Of a DNA stretch of 64,000 bases, positions 1 to 7,971 are shown one piece after another. Within the stretch, counting starts at the first letter, position 1. Each line of letters begins with the position of its first letter. Source of the stretch: Bradyrhizobium altum (GTDB lineage: Bacteria > Pseudomonadota > Alphaproteobacteria > Rhizobiales > Xanthobacteraceae); the NCBI RefSeq assembly GCF_020889705.1, contig NZ_JACMYP010000002.1, positions 1-64,000 on the forward strand, written 5' to 3'. Position numbers and translations under genes: made by a program. A model generated the notes under the pieces. It had not been told where the DNA came from, made no database searches, and saw only the letters and a list, made by a program, of their open reading frames with translations.

Positions 1-137
1 GCGCCGAGTTGTTCGAGCCTTTTGGCGATCGTCATGTCGATGGCGTTGAACGCGGCCGGCCGGTTCAGCGTGATGGTCGCGATGGCGCCGTCGATGCGGA
101 GCAAGGCGGGGTCATTGGGGGAGGCGGGATCGGGCAT
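1..137 (-). CDS. enoyl-CoA hydratase/isomerase family protein, N-terminal part (runs off window)
   Basis: Only the first 45 codons are inside the window; the gene continues to the left of base 1. The reverse strand starts with ATG at 137 and reads into the typical crotonase opening, with a TLNRP motif followed by AAFNAID, which is the first beta-hairpin and start of the CoA-binding region in this superfamily. An AAGG stretch about eight bases before the ATG is a possible ribosome binding site. Family members hydrate or isomerise acyl-CoA thioesters in fatty or aromatic acid breakdown. The exact reaction cannot be told because the catalytic residues lie outside the window. It is divergent from the flavoprotein that follows, with about 260 bases between them in which I see nothing definite. 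Confidence 0.8.
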   Translation of the reverse strand, partial: MPDPASPNDPALLRIDGAIATITLNRPAAFNAIDMTIAKRLEQLG

Positions 138-396
138 TTTAAGGACCTTGGGCTTGTTATTTCCGGACATTTAAGGCCTTGACGGCAGCCGTGGCAATCC
201 GGCCCGGCTTCCGGAGGCGGCTTTCGGGTGCCCAGATTTGCCCGGGACCCCCTTGCATCGGCGCGAGCCATGAGGCCAAATGGCGCGCGCCTTCGGTACG
301 CAGACACGAGCGCTGTGGTGACGGGGCACGCAAGCTAACATCGACAAGAGGAAACGGCATGGGTCACTCCTGCTCGCGCGTATTTGGGTTGTTCCG

Positions 397-1614
397 ATGA
401 CGGGCTCGGTCATCATCGTCGGCGCCGGACATGCCGGCTTCCAGCTCGCGGCGTCGCTGCGCCAGGCCGGCTTCGCCGAGCGCATTGCCCTGATCAATGA
501 CGAGGGCCATTTGCCGTACCAGCGGCCGCCCTTGTCGAAGGCCTATCTGAAGGGGACCGGCGGGCCGGAAACCCTGATGTTCCGGCCCGACAAATTCTAC
601 CAGGACAACAAGATCGAGCTGATCACCGATCGCGCCCACGCGGTCGACCGCAACGCACGCAAGGTGATACTCGCCTCCGGCACGTCGCTCGACTATGGCC
701 ATCTGGTGTTCGCGACCGGCGCGCGGAACCGGCTGCTCGACATTCCCAACGCAAAGCTCGACGCCGTCCGCTACCTGCGCATCCTGGATGAGAGCCAGGC
801 GCTGCGCGATTTGCTCGCACCCGGCATGCGCGTCGTGGTGATCGGCGCGGGCTTCATCGGGCTCGAATTCGCGGCCACCGCGCGGGCCAAGGGCCTCGAG
901 GTCGACGTGGTCGAACTCGCCTCGCGCGTGATGGCGCGCGCGGTGACCGCGGAGATCTCCGAGTTCTCGCAGTCGCGCCACAGCGCGGCTGGCATCCGGA
1001 TCCACCTCGGGGTGCAGGTCACGGCGATCGAGGCCGATGGCCCCAAGGTCACCGGCGTCAGCCTGAGCAACGGCACGCACATCCCGGCCGATCTCGTCGT
1101 GGTCGGCGTCGGCGTGCTGCCGAATGTCGAGCTCGCGGCGGAGGCCGGCCTGCCGGTCGCATCGGGCATCATCGTCGACGAGCATCTTTCGACCGCCGAT
1201 CCGAATATCTCCGCGATCGGCGATTGCGCGCTCTACACCAGCAAGCGCTTCGGCGGATCGCTGCGGCTGGAGTCGGTGCAGAACGCGACCGACCATGCGC
1301 GCTGCGTGGCGTCACGGCTGACCGGCAAGACCGAGGTCTATGACGGCCTGCCGTGGTTCTGGAGCGACCAGGGCCCCGACAAGCTGCAGATGGCGGGCCT
1401 CACCACCGGCTACGACCGCGTCGTGGTGCGCGGCGACCGCGCGCAGGGGGCGTTCTCGGCGTTCTGCTATCGCGGCGACAGGCTGCTCGGCATCGAGTCG
1501 GTCAATCGCGCCGGCGATCACATGTTCGGCCGCCGGCTGCTCGGCGCCGGGGGCTCGATCACACCGGAGCAGGCGGCGGATACGAGTTTTGATCTCAAGA
1601 GCGCGCTGACGTGA
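397..1614 (+). CDS. FAD-dependent ferredoxin reductase-type oxidoreductase
   Basis: This 405-residue protein belongs to the putidaredoxin/rhodocoxin reductase group, which passes electrons from NAD(P)H to a small [2Fe-2S] ferredoxin serving a P450 or dioxygenase. It has an FAD-binding GAGHAG motif near residues 9-14, the LPYQRPPLSK segment typical of the group, a second Rossmann motif GAGFIG near residue 150 for NAD(P)H, the AIGDCA motif near residue 275 that closes on FAD, and a C-terminal reductase domain from about residue 325 (WFWSDQ). The length is normal. No ferredoxin gene is adjacent, although two P450 genes lie elsewhere in the window; the soluble one at 18975-20198 would need such a partner. 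Its real partner is unknown. No clear ribosome binding site precedes the chosen ATG. Confidence 0.9.
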   Translation: MTGSVIIVGAGHAGFQLAASLRQAGFAERIALINDEGHLPYQRPPLSKAYLKGTGGPETLMFRPDKFYQDNKIELITDRAHAVDRNARKVILASGTSLDYGHLVFATGARNRLLDIPNAKLDAVRYLRILDESQALRDLLAPGMRVVVIGAGFIGLEFAATARAKGLEVDVVELASRVMARAVTAEISEFSQSRHSAAGIRIHLGVQVTAIEADGPKVTGVSLSNGTHIPADLVVVGVGVLPNVELAAEAGLPVASGIIVDEHLSTADPNISAIGDCALYTSKRFGGSLRLESVQNATDHARCVASRLTGKTEVYDGLPWFWSDQGPDKLQMAGLTTGYDRVVVRGDRAQGAFSAFCYRGDRLLGIESVNRAGDHMFGRRLLGAGGSITPEQAADTSFDLKSALT

Positions 1615-1659
1615 CGCCGGCGGTGAGCGGGCCGCTTGCGTGCCGGCTCCCCCCTTGGC

Positions 1660-2603
1660 TCATCGTGGTCCGTGTCGCTCGGCGGCCAGCACGGACTTGA
1701 CCTCTTCGACCGTCGGCATGGACGGCGCAGCGCCCATTCTCTGGACACAGATCGACGCCGCGATATTGGCGTATGACATCGCGGCCTGGATCGGCTGTCC
1801 GTCCGCGAGCAGGGCCGCGACCGCTCCGACAAAGCAGTCGCCCGCACCGGTGCTGTCGACGGCCTTGACGGCGCGGCCCTGATCGAAGTGCATCTTGCCG
1901 TCGACCAGCGCCACAGTGCCGCGTTTGCCCAACGTGACGCAGATCATCTGATCCTCGCGGGCTTGCAGCAATCGCGCGGCTTCCATGAAGGTCTCGTATT
2001 TGTCGCCGTCCTTGAGCTCGCGTCCGTGAGGAAGCCTAGCTCGGTCTCGTTGAGGATCAGGACGTCGACGAGATCGAGCAGCGCCTTGTCGGCCTGCTTC
2101 GCCGGCGCCGGATTGAGGATCGTGGTGGCGCCAGCGGCGCGGGCGCGTTGGAAGAACGCGGCGATCGACAGCAGCGGAATCTCGAACTGGCTGACCGCGA
2201 CGTCACCCTTCGCAAGCGCGGGGGCCGCGACATCATCGGCGTCGACCAGCCCGTTGGCGCCCGGCACGACCACGATGGTGTTGTCGGCATTGGCCAGCGT
2301 GATGATCGCGGTGCCCGAACGGGTGCCGTCGGTGTCCTTGACCAAGCTGAGATCGACGCCTTGCGCGGCGAGGAACGTTCTCAGCTCCCTGCCGAACGCA
2401 TCGGTGCCGAGCCGGCCGACCAGCGCGGTTGGTATGCCGAGCTTGGCCGACGCCACCGCCTGGTTGGCGCCCTTGCCGCCGGGAAAATACAGCACGGCCT
2501 CCCCGGCGACGGTTTCGCCGACCTTCGGATGGCGCTCGGCGGTCGCCACCACGTCCATATTGATGCTGCCTGCGACGAAGACGCGCCCCATCCCTAACCC
2601 CAT
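1660..2603 (-). pseudogene. rbsK: ribokinase (PfkB family), broken by a one-base frameshift
   Basis: Read from 2603 downwards, the first frame gives a clean ribokinase N-terminus with SINMDVV, the sugar-binding FPGGKGANQA and the NETELGFL segment. The frame then fails near 2012-2026 and would end near 1944. Shifting by one base (one base lost) restores the expected continuation, with DKYETFMEAARLLQ, VTLGKRG and the catalytic anion-hole motif DSTGAGDCFVGA, through to the stop at 1660. Together the two parts give about 314 residues, normal for ribokinase, which phosphorylates ribose or a related sugar at the 5-position. No other stop has accumulated, so the lesion is recent or is a sequencing error. 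It lies nine bases downstream of another PfkB kinase gene and probably shares its transcript. Confidence 0.8.
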
Positions 2604-2612
2604 TCAGCCGTG

Positions 2613-3506
2613 TCAGGCTTCGGCGCGAAACTCCTGCTTGACCGCCGCGATATCGGCGAGCGTCGGCAGGCCGGCCTCGTTGCCGAGCTTCTGGATCTTG
2701 TAGGTCGACGCTGCGCGCGCGAACTCGAAATGCTCATGCCAGGCTTTGCCGGGATTGGCGAGATAGGAATAGATGTAGGCGCCGTGGAAGACGTCGCCGG
2801 CGCCGTTGGTGTCGATCACGCGCTTGCGCGGAATCGGCAATGCCGGCAGCGTTTGCACCATGCCCGCCTCGTCGTACCAGAGCAGGCCGCGCTCACCCAT
2901 GGTGATGCCGCCGACCCGGCAGCCGCGGCTCTTGAGATAGTCGAGCATTTGCTCCGGCGTCTTGTCCATCTGCTCGCACAGCCGTTCGGCGACGATCGCG
3001 ACGTCGATGAATGCGAGCAGCTCGTGGGTGTTGGTGCGCAGGCCGCCGCCGTCGAGCGAGGTCAAGATACCGTCCTCACGGCAGAGCTTTGCGTAATGGA
3101 TCGCGGCGTCCGGCTGGTGGCCGTCGATGTGCAGCGCGCGGCAGCCCTTGATGTTCAGCAGCGGAAACGGATGGATGTGCTGGTCGTCGCGGCAGCGGAC
3201 GATGGCGCGCTTGCCGTCGTTGGGCATGATGAAGGACAGCGAGGAGGAGTTCACCTTGCGGGGATGGAACGAGATGCCGTATTTGTCGGCCATGTCCCAG
3301 AACATTCGTCCCAGCCAGTCATTGGCCATGGTGGCGATCAGGTCCGGCTCGACGCCGAGCTTGGCGCAGCAGAACGCCGCGGTCACCGCGTTGCCGCCGA
3401 ACGACACCGCATAGGCGTCCGCAACGTGCTTCTCGTCGCCGACAGGCATGTGATCCGTGATGAAGGTGACGTCGATATAGGTCTGTCCAATGAAGAGAGC
3501 CTGCAT
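2613..3506 (-). CDS. PfkB-family carbohydrate kinase
   Basis: This 297-residue protein is a PfkB/ribokinase-fold sugar or nucleoside kinase. The N-terminal signature around residues 35-45 (SFGGNAVTAAF) and the C-terminal signature with catalytic aspartate, DTNGAGDVFHGA near residue 250, are both intact. The length is typical. It lies upstream of the frameshifted ribokinase on the same strand, with a nine-base gap, so the two were probably co-transcribed. The substrate cannot be told: PfkB members act on ribose, fructose, 2-keto-3-deoxygluconate, inosine and others, and the sequence is clearly different from its neighbour, so this is not a simple tandem duplicate. With the neighbour broken, it may be the only active kinase of the pair. 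Confidence 0.85.
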   Translation of the reverse strand: MQALFIGQTYIDVTFITDHMPVGDEKHVADAYAVSFGGNAVTAAFCCAKLGVEPDLIATMANDWLGRMFWDMADKYGISFHPRKVNSSSLSFIMPNDGKRAIVRCRDDQHIHPFPLLNIKGCRALHIDGHQPDAAIHYAKLCREDGILTSLDGGGLRTNTHELLAFIDVAIVAERLCEQMDKTPEQMLDYLKSRGCRVGGITMGERGLLWYDEAGMVQTLPALPIPRKRVIDTNGAGDVFHGAYIYSYLANPGKAWHEHFEFARAASTYKIQKLGNEAGLPTLADIAAVKQEFRAEA

Positions 3507-3728
3507 TCGCTTCCCGTGATCGCTTGGTGTGGTCCCGGCCGAAGATCAGACTAGCACCGCTGATTGGCCGATATCGCTGAAATTATTCGCAACCCTGCTT
3601 GGTTTACAGGTAGAGATGATGGATACCCCGGCCTGTTCTGGTATGCGGCATAATGGCCCGCGGCAGGCCGCGGTTCCGGGATTCGTAAGGAGAAGCACAA
3701 TGACGGCAGATTCGGGGAGGCCAATGCC

Positions 3729-4586
3729 ATGATTACCGGTCTCGATCATGTCGTCGTCCTCACCGGCGACATTGCTGCCGCCAGCGCCGCCTATGAGACG
3801 CTGTTCGCGCGGGCGCCGGCCTGGCGCAATAGCGGCGACGGCGCCGACCGCGTGCTGTTCACGCTCGACAACACGACGCTGGAATTGATGGCGCCGCGCG
3901 GCGATGACGATGCCGCCCAGCGCGTCCGCAGCGCGCTCGTCACGCAAGGCGAGGGGCTCGCGAGCCTCTGCTTCCGCACCAGCGATATCGCCAGGACACA
4001 CCGCAGGCTCGACCGGCTGAACCTGAAGCCCGAGCCCGTCGCCGAGGTCGAGAGCCGCGATGAGACCAGCGGCGCCACGCTGTCGTGGAAGCGGACGCGC
4101 GCGGCGACCGATGCGACACGGGGTGTGCGCATGTTCTTCCTGGAGCGGGAGCAGGAGCGGCCGCTGTCGGTGCGCACCACGCCGGCCTCGATCACCGCGA
4201 TGGATCATGTGGTGGTCTCGACCGCCGACCCGGAACGCGCTGCGGCGCTCTACGGCGCGCGGCTCAGGCTCGACATGGCGCTGGACCGGTCGCATCCCGA
4301 GTGGGGCCGGCTGATGTTCTTCCGCTGCGGTGACCTCGTGGTCGAGGTCACGCACCGGCCGGGCAAGGAAAACAAAGCGGAGACGGACGCGCCGGACCGG
4401 CTGCGCGGCATCTGCTGGCGCGTCACTGATATCGATGCCACCCGCGCGCGGCTGGTTGCCGCCGGCGTCGACGTCTCGGACATTCGCACCGGCCGCAAGC
4501 CCGGCACGCGTGTCATGACAGTGCGCAACGGTACGTGCGGCGTGCCGACGCTCCTGGTGCAGCCCTCGCAGGGAAAGCCAGACTAG
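3729..4586 (+). CDS. two-domain VOC (glyoxalase/dioxygenase fold) protein
   Basis: The 285 residues hold two vicinal-oxygen-chelate modules. The first starts at residue 1 (ITGLDHVVVLTGD) and covers about 140 residues. The second opens near residue 156 with AMDHVVVSTADPERA and runs to about 275. Both start with the DHVV strand that usually carries the first metal-ligand histidine, and both contain a late glutamate strand (TLELMAP and LVVEVTH), so metal binding is plausible. The family includes glyoxalase I, ring-cleavage dioxygenases and resistance proteins; which activity this one has is unclear. It stands alone on the plus strand, divergent from the kinase pair, with about 220 bases of upstream space. 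The second of two nearby ATG codons is in the module frame and was chosen. Confidence 0.75.
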   Translation: MITGLDHVVVLTGDIAAASAAYETLFARAPAWRNSGDGADRVLFTLDNTTLELMAPRGDDDAAQRVRSALVTQGEGLASLCFRTSDIARTHRRLDRLNLKPEPVAEVESRDETSGATLSWKRTRAATDATRGVRMFFLEREQERPLSVRTTPASITAMDHVVVSTADPERAAALYGARLRLDMALDRSHPEWGRLMFFRCGDLVVEVTHRPGKENKAETDAPDRLRGICWRVTDIDATRARLVAAGVDVSDIRTGRKPGTRVMTVRNGTCGVPTLLVQPSQGKPD

Positions 4587-4640
4587 GCCGCGTTTCATGC
4601 GCGCGTCGTCACGACAGCGTGCACCGCGGGCATTTCCTTG

Positions 4641-4766
4641 GTCATTCCGGGGCGTGCGTAGCACGAGCCCGGAATCCATCGAGCCACATGTTCTGCGGAT
4701 GAATGGAATCCGGGCTCGCGCCAAGGGGCGCGCCCTCAGGTGCGCAATTGCGCACCGGGGAATGAC
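4641..4766. repeat. intergenic palindromic repeat, family E, with nested perfect palindrome
   Basis: The outer ends are inverted copies (GTCATTCCGGGG on the left, a matching CCGGGGAATGAC on the right), and an inner pair GAGCCCGGAATCC / GGAATCCGGGCTC also folds back. Near the right end is the perfect 18-base palindrome GGTGCGCAATTGCGCACC at 4739-4756. The element fills most of the gap between the VOC gene and the TetR gene. It is a noncoding repeat of the kind scattered through Bradyrhizobium genomes; a role in transcript ends or RNA stability is possible but not shown. Confidence 0.75.
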
Positions 4767-4875
4767 GAAAGCTGTCGCTGCGAGAAATATTCCCGCATGG
4801 CCGTCACGACAACATTCGTTCTCAAACGCCGCGCGTCATGCTACATTCATTAATCCAGCATCACGGGCGATCGAT

Positions 4876-5580
4876 TTGGCCAAAGCAAAGCGGATACAGA
4901 GATGGCAGCGTGACCCCCAGGGGATGCGGCTGCGGATTCTCGAGGCGGCCAAGCAGGAATTCGCCGCCCATGGCCTCGCCGGCGCGCGGGTCGACCGCAT
5001 CGCGGCCAATGCCGATGCCAACAAGCGCATGCTGTATTACCACGTCGGCAATAAGGAGGATCTCTATCTCGAGGTGCTGGAAGGCGCCTACGAGAAGATC
5101 CGCGCCGAGGAGCGCACGCTCGATCTCGAGCATCTCGACCCGTCCGAGGCGATTGGACGCCTGATCGATTTCACGTGGAACTATTTCCTGCGCAACCCCG
5201 AGTTCCTGGCGCTGCTGAACACGGAAAACCTCGCCAAGGCAAAACACCTGAAGCGCTCGACCAAGGTCAAGTCGATGCACTCGCCCTTTGTCGAGATGAT
5301 CCGCACCGTGGTGACGCGCGGGGTCGAGAGCGGCGACTTCCGCGACGCGGTCGATCCGGTGCAGCTCTATATCTCGATCGCCGGGTTGGCGTTCTTCTAT
5401 CTCTCCAACAGCGCCACGCTGAGCGTGATCTTCGGCCGCGACCTGCTCAAGAAGGACGCCCGCGAGCAGCGCCTCGAGCACATGACCGCGCTGGTGCTGG
5501 CGGCGCTGACCGGCAAGTCCACCGCCGCGTTTGGCAGCGCGATGCCGCCGCTGCGCGCGGCGGAACACCGGGTAGTGTGA
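4876..5580 (+). CDS. TetR/AcrR family transcriptional regulator
   Basis: The 234-residue protein has a TetR N-terminal DNA-binding domain at about residues 17-63: RLRILEAAKQEFAAHG, then GARVDRIAANADANKRMLYYHV, then NKEDLYLEVLE. The C-terminal part is the helical ligand-binding and dimer domain. The reading frame is open back to 4597, but the upstream part lies inside the palindromic repeat and has no homologous look, so I placed the start at the TTG at 4876, just before the AKAKRIQRW segment. An ATG at 4924 would cut into the DNA-binding domain. The ribosome binding site is weak, so the start is uncertain. The gene sits before the transport/catabolic operon starting at 5941 and could regulate it, but two repeats lie between them. 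No operator was identified. Confidence 0.85.
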   Translation: MAKAKRIQRWQRDPQGMRLRILEAAKQEFAAHGLAGARVDRIAANADANKRMLYYHVGNKEDLYLEVLEGAYEKIRAEERTLDLEHLDPSEAIGRLIDFTWNYFLRNPEFLALLNTENLAKAKHLKRSTKVKSMHSPFVEMIRTVVTRGVESGDFRDAVDPVQLYISIAGLAFFYLSNSATLSVIFGRDLLKKDAREQRLEHMTALVLAALTGKSTAAFGSAMPPLRAAEHRVV

Positions 5581-5594
5581 ACGCTGGTGGCCCC

Positions 5595-5682
5595 GTAGCC
5601 CGGATGAGCGAAGCGACATCCGGGACAGACCATCCTCGCGGACGGATTTTTCCCGGATATCGCTGCGCTCCATCCGGGCTAC
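5595..5682. repeat. intergenic palindromic repeat, family A, copy 1
   Basis: An 88-base imperfect inverted repeat starts with GTAGCCCGGATGAGCGAAGC and ends with its complement (GCGCTCCATCCGGGCTAC). The second copy of the same length follows 40 bases later. Both lie in the 360-base gap (5581-5940) between the TetR gene and the permease gene. The rest of that gap shows no gene; its last 125 bases could carry the promoter of the operon that follows. This resembles REP/BIME-type elements; function is not known. Confidence 0.85.
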
Positions 5683-5722
5683 AGCAATCCCTTCGCGACA
5701 TCGTTCCGCAAAGCGATAGCCT

Positions 5723-5809
5723 GTAGCCCGGATGGAGCGAAGCGCAATCCGGGGAGCGGCATCCGCGGATAATGCGGTCCCGGATTTCGCTGCGCTTCAT
5801 CCGGGCTAC
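5723..5809. repeat. intergenic palindromic repeat, family A, copy 2
   Basis: An 87-base copy of the element at 5595-5682 in the same orientation, with the same GTAGCCCGGATG and CATCCGGGCTAC ends and the same internal AGCGAAGC / GCTGCGCT arms. The central part differs, while the arms are conserved and pair with each other. This is the pattern expected when secondary structure, not coding, is kept. Confidence 0.85.
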
Positions 5810-5940
5810 TGAGCATCAAAAATCTCGCCTGACGAAAGCCGCGTGCCTCTGCGCGATTTTGCTGACTGCGAGGGGCTGGACAGTATTTATCCAACGGGTT
5901 AATTTCTGGACGAACAACAGAGACTGCAAGGGAGCGTGAC

Positions 5941-6750
5941 GTGGCGGAGGCAAAGAGCCTTTCGGGCGTGTCGAAGGTGCTGAATGCGGCGTGGGTGCGT
6001 CCGTTCCTGTTCCTGGTGGTCATCGTGGTGGCCTGGGACCTCGCGATCCGCCTGTTCCACATCCCGGCCTATCAGATCCCGTCGCCCGGCGACGTCGTCG
6101 CGGTGCTGTGGAGCGACTGGCCGGAGCTGCTGCGGCAGTCCTGGCCGACCACCTATGCGACGATCTGCGGTTTCCTGCTCTCGGCACTGTTCGGCATTCC
6201 CACAGCGATGCTGATCGCGGGCTCGAAGACGGTCGAGAGCTACGTCTATCCGCTCTTGGTGTTCTCCCAATCGGTGCCGAAGATCGCGATCGCGCCGCTG
6301 TTCGTGGTGTGGTTCGGCTTCGGCATCATCCCCAAGGTGATCTCCGCATTCCTGCTCGGCTTCTTCCCCGTCGTGGTCTCGGCGGTGCAGGGCTTCAAGT
6401 CGGTCGATCCCGACATGGTCGACCTGGCGCGCGCGATGCAGGGCAGCCGCTTCAAGGTGTTCTGCGCGGTCAACCTGCCGCACGCGATGCCCGCGATCTT
6501 CTCCGGCTTGAAGGTCTCCGTGACGCTCGCTGTGGTCGGCGCGGTGGTCGGCGAGTTCGTCGGCTCCAATTCCGGCATCGGCTATGTGATGCAGCGCTCG
6601 ATCGGCACCTTCGACCTGCCGACGATGTTCGCCGCGCTGGTGATCCTGGCGCTGCTCGGCGTCATCCTGTTCTGGATCGTCGACCGCATCGAGCGGCTGG
6701 TGATCCCCTGGCACGTCAGTCAGCGCGACGACATCATCTTCGCGTCCTAG
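5941..6750 (+). CDS. ABC transporter permease, NMT1/SsuC (taurine/thiamine-precursor) type
   Basis: This is an inner-membrane permease of 269 residues. About six hydrophobic helices are visible (for example FLFLVVIVVAWDLAI near residue 22 and VILALLGVILFWIV near residue 240), and the EAA-loop region, which contacts the ATPase, lies near residues 160-185 (DLARAMQGSRFKVF...LPHAMPAI). The start is GTG at 5941, preceded by a GGGAG sequence. It begins a gene run with the solute-binding protein and ATPase that follow. The SsuC/TauC/ThiX-type permeases import sulfonates, nitrate, pyrimidine precursors or aromatic acids. Here the partner enzymes suggest a sugar-like or polyol-acid substrate, which is unusual for this transporter class. 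Confidence 0.9.
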   Translation: MAEAKSLSGVSKVLNAAWVRPFLFLVVIVVAWDLAIRLFHIPAYQIPSPGDVVAVLWSDWPELLRQSWPTTYATICGFLLSALFGIPTAMLIAGSKTVESYVYPLLVFSQSVPKIAIAPLFVVWFGFGIIPKVISAFLLGFFPVVVSAVQGFKSVDPDMVDLARAMQGSRFKVFCAVNLPHAMPAIFSGLKVSVTLAVVGAVVGEFVGSNSGIGYVMQRSIGTFDLPTMFAALVILALLGVILFWIVDRIERLVIPWHVSQRDDIIFAS

Positions 6751-6809
6751 CGCAGCAACCGGACAAGCGGCCCACACAAGGGCCGCGGTACAATAAAGGG
6801 AGAACAACC

Positions 6810-7802
6810 ATGAAGCGTTTGATTGCGGTCGCCGGCGCCGCGCTGGCCTGGACCGCGCTTGCGGTGGCTCCAGTGTCCGCGGCCGACAAGGTCGTGCTGA
6901 TGCTGAACTGGTACGTCTATGGCGAGCACGCGCCGTTCTATTACGGCAAGGCCAAGGGCATCTATGCCACTGAGGGCATCGACCTCGAGATCCAGGAAGG
7001 CCGCGGCTCGGCCGCGACCACGCAGGCGGTGGCGGCCAAGACCGCCGATTTCGGCTATGTCGACGTGCCGACGATGATGCGCGCCGCGGTGAAGGGCGCG
7101 CCGGTCATCGCCACCGGCGTGCTGCTGCAGACCAGCCCGATGTCGGCGATGGGCTTGGTCGACAAGAACATCAGGAAGCCGGAGGACATCAAGGGCAAGA
7201 CGGTCGCGATCACGCCGGCGGATTCGATGACGCAGATCTGGCCGCTGTTTCTGAAGAAGACCGGCCTGAAGGAAAGCGACTTCCAGACCGTCGTCGGCGA
7301 CGGCCAGACCAAGCTCAATGCCGTCATCAACGGCCAGGCCGATCTGTTGCTCGGCTACGTCATGGACCAGTCGATGAAGATCAAGGACGCCACGGGCAAG
7401 GACGTCTATCCGATCAAGTTCGCCGACTACGGCATCAACATGGTGTCGTCCGGCATCATCGCGAACTCCGACTATGTGAAGGCCAATGCCGACTTGGTCC
7501 GCCGCTTCATGTCGGCGACCACCAAGGCGGTGGAAGCTGCGGAGAAAGAGCCGAAGGCGGCCGCGCAGTCGATCCTCGACGCCAACCCAAAGGGCGGCAA
7601 GATCGACACGCTGACGCTGGGTTTTGAGCTGACGATCCCGCTCTATCGCACACCGGAGACCAAGGCCAAGCGGCCGTTCCAGGTCACCGATCAGAACATG
7701 ACGGAATCGGTCAATCTGATGGTCGAATATGGCGGCCTCGACGCCAAGGCCAATCCGAAGGCGTTCTACACCAATGACTATCTGCCGAAGGGTGACTCGT
7801 GA
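6810..7802 (+). CDS. ABC transporter substrate-binding protein, NMT1/THI5-like
   Basis: This 330-residue periplasmic binding protein has a Sec signal peptide at residues 1-24 (MKRLIAVAGAALAWTALAV, cleavage after VSAA). The mature part starts with VVLMLNWYVYGEHAPFYYG, the NMT1/SsuA pattern in which aromatic residues line the ligand pocket, and continues with the two-lobe fold. GGAGAACAACC before the ATG at 6810 is a good ribosome binding site. It lies 59 bases after the permease gene and before the ATPase gene, so it is the ligand-recognition part of the same importer. The ligand cannot be named from sequence. ThiY-like proteins bind formyl-aminopyrimidine, but the enzymes in this operon do not fit thiamine synthesis. 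Confidence 0.9.
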   Translation: MKRLIAVAGAALAWTALAVAPVSAADKVVLMLNWYVYGEHAPFYYGKAKGIYATEGIDLEIQEGRGSAATTQAVAAKTADFGYVDVPTMMRAAVKGAPVIATGVLLQTSPMSAMGLVDKNIRKPEDIKGKTVAITPADSMTQIWPLFLKKTGLKESDFQTVVGDGQTKLNAVINGQADLLLGYVMDQSMKIKDATGKDVYPIKFADYGINMVSSGIIANSDYVKANADLVRRFMSATTKAVEAAEKEPKAAAQSILDANPKGGKIDTLTLGFELTIPLYRTPETKAKRPFQVTDQNMTESVNLMVEYGGLDAKANPKAFYTNDYLPKGDS

Positions 7803-7818
7803 ACCGTAAACTCCCGCT

Positions 7819-7954
7819 GTCGTCCCTGCCGAGTGCGCTATTGCGCACGGAGCAGGGACCCATAACCACCGGCCCTGATTGGTGCGGAAGGTCTCAGCCC
7901 GTGTGCCCGAACGAGAGGACACGGCGTATGGGTCCCTGCTTTCGCAGGGACGAC
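7819..7954. repeat. intergenic palindromic repeat, family B, copy 1
   Basis: The ends are inverted copies: GTCGTCCCTGC on the left and GCAGGGACGAC on the right, with inner arms CAGGGACCCATAA and TATGGGTCCCTG. The left arm carries a nested hairpin GTGCGC-TATT-GCGCAC at 7833-7848. It sits inside an operon, between the binding-protein gene and the ATPase gene, where it could set differential transcript stability between the two. A second copy is at 49141-49263. Confidence 0.8.
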
Positions 7955-7971
7955 GGGTGGAGAGGATTGCG

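Noticed and set aside
4597..4875. N-terminal extension of the TetR gene
   Set aside because: The extension translates a palindromic intergenic repeat and has no family similarity.
5595..5809. Repeat pair considered as insertion sequence ends
   Set aside because: Each copy is itself a closed palindrome, no transposase or target duplication is seen between them.
5991..7802. A 603-codon frame joining the permease region to the binding protein
   Set aside because: Its first 273 codons are out-of-frame reading of the permease gene; the true binding protein starts at 6810 with a signal peptide and ribosome binding site.
7879..7971. N-terminal extension of the ABC ATPase
   Set aside because: It lies inside repeat family B; a strong ribosome binding site precedes the ATG at 7972.
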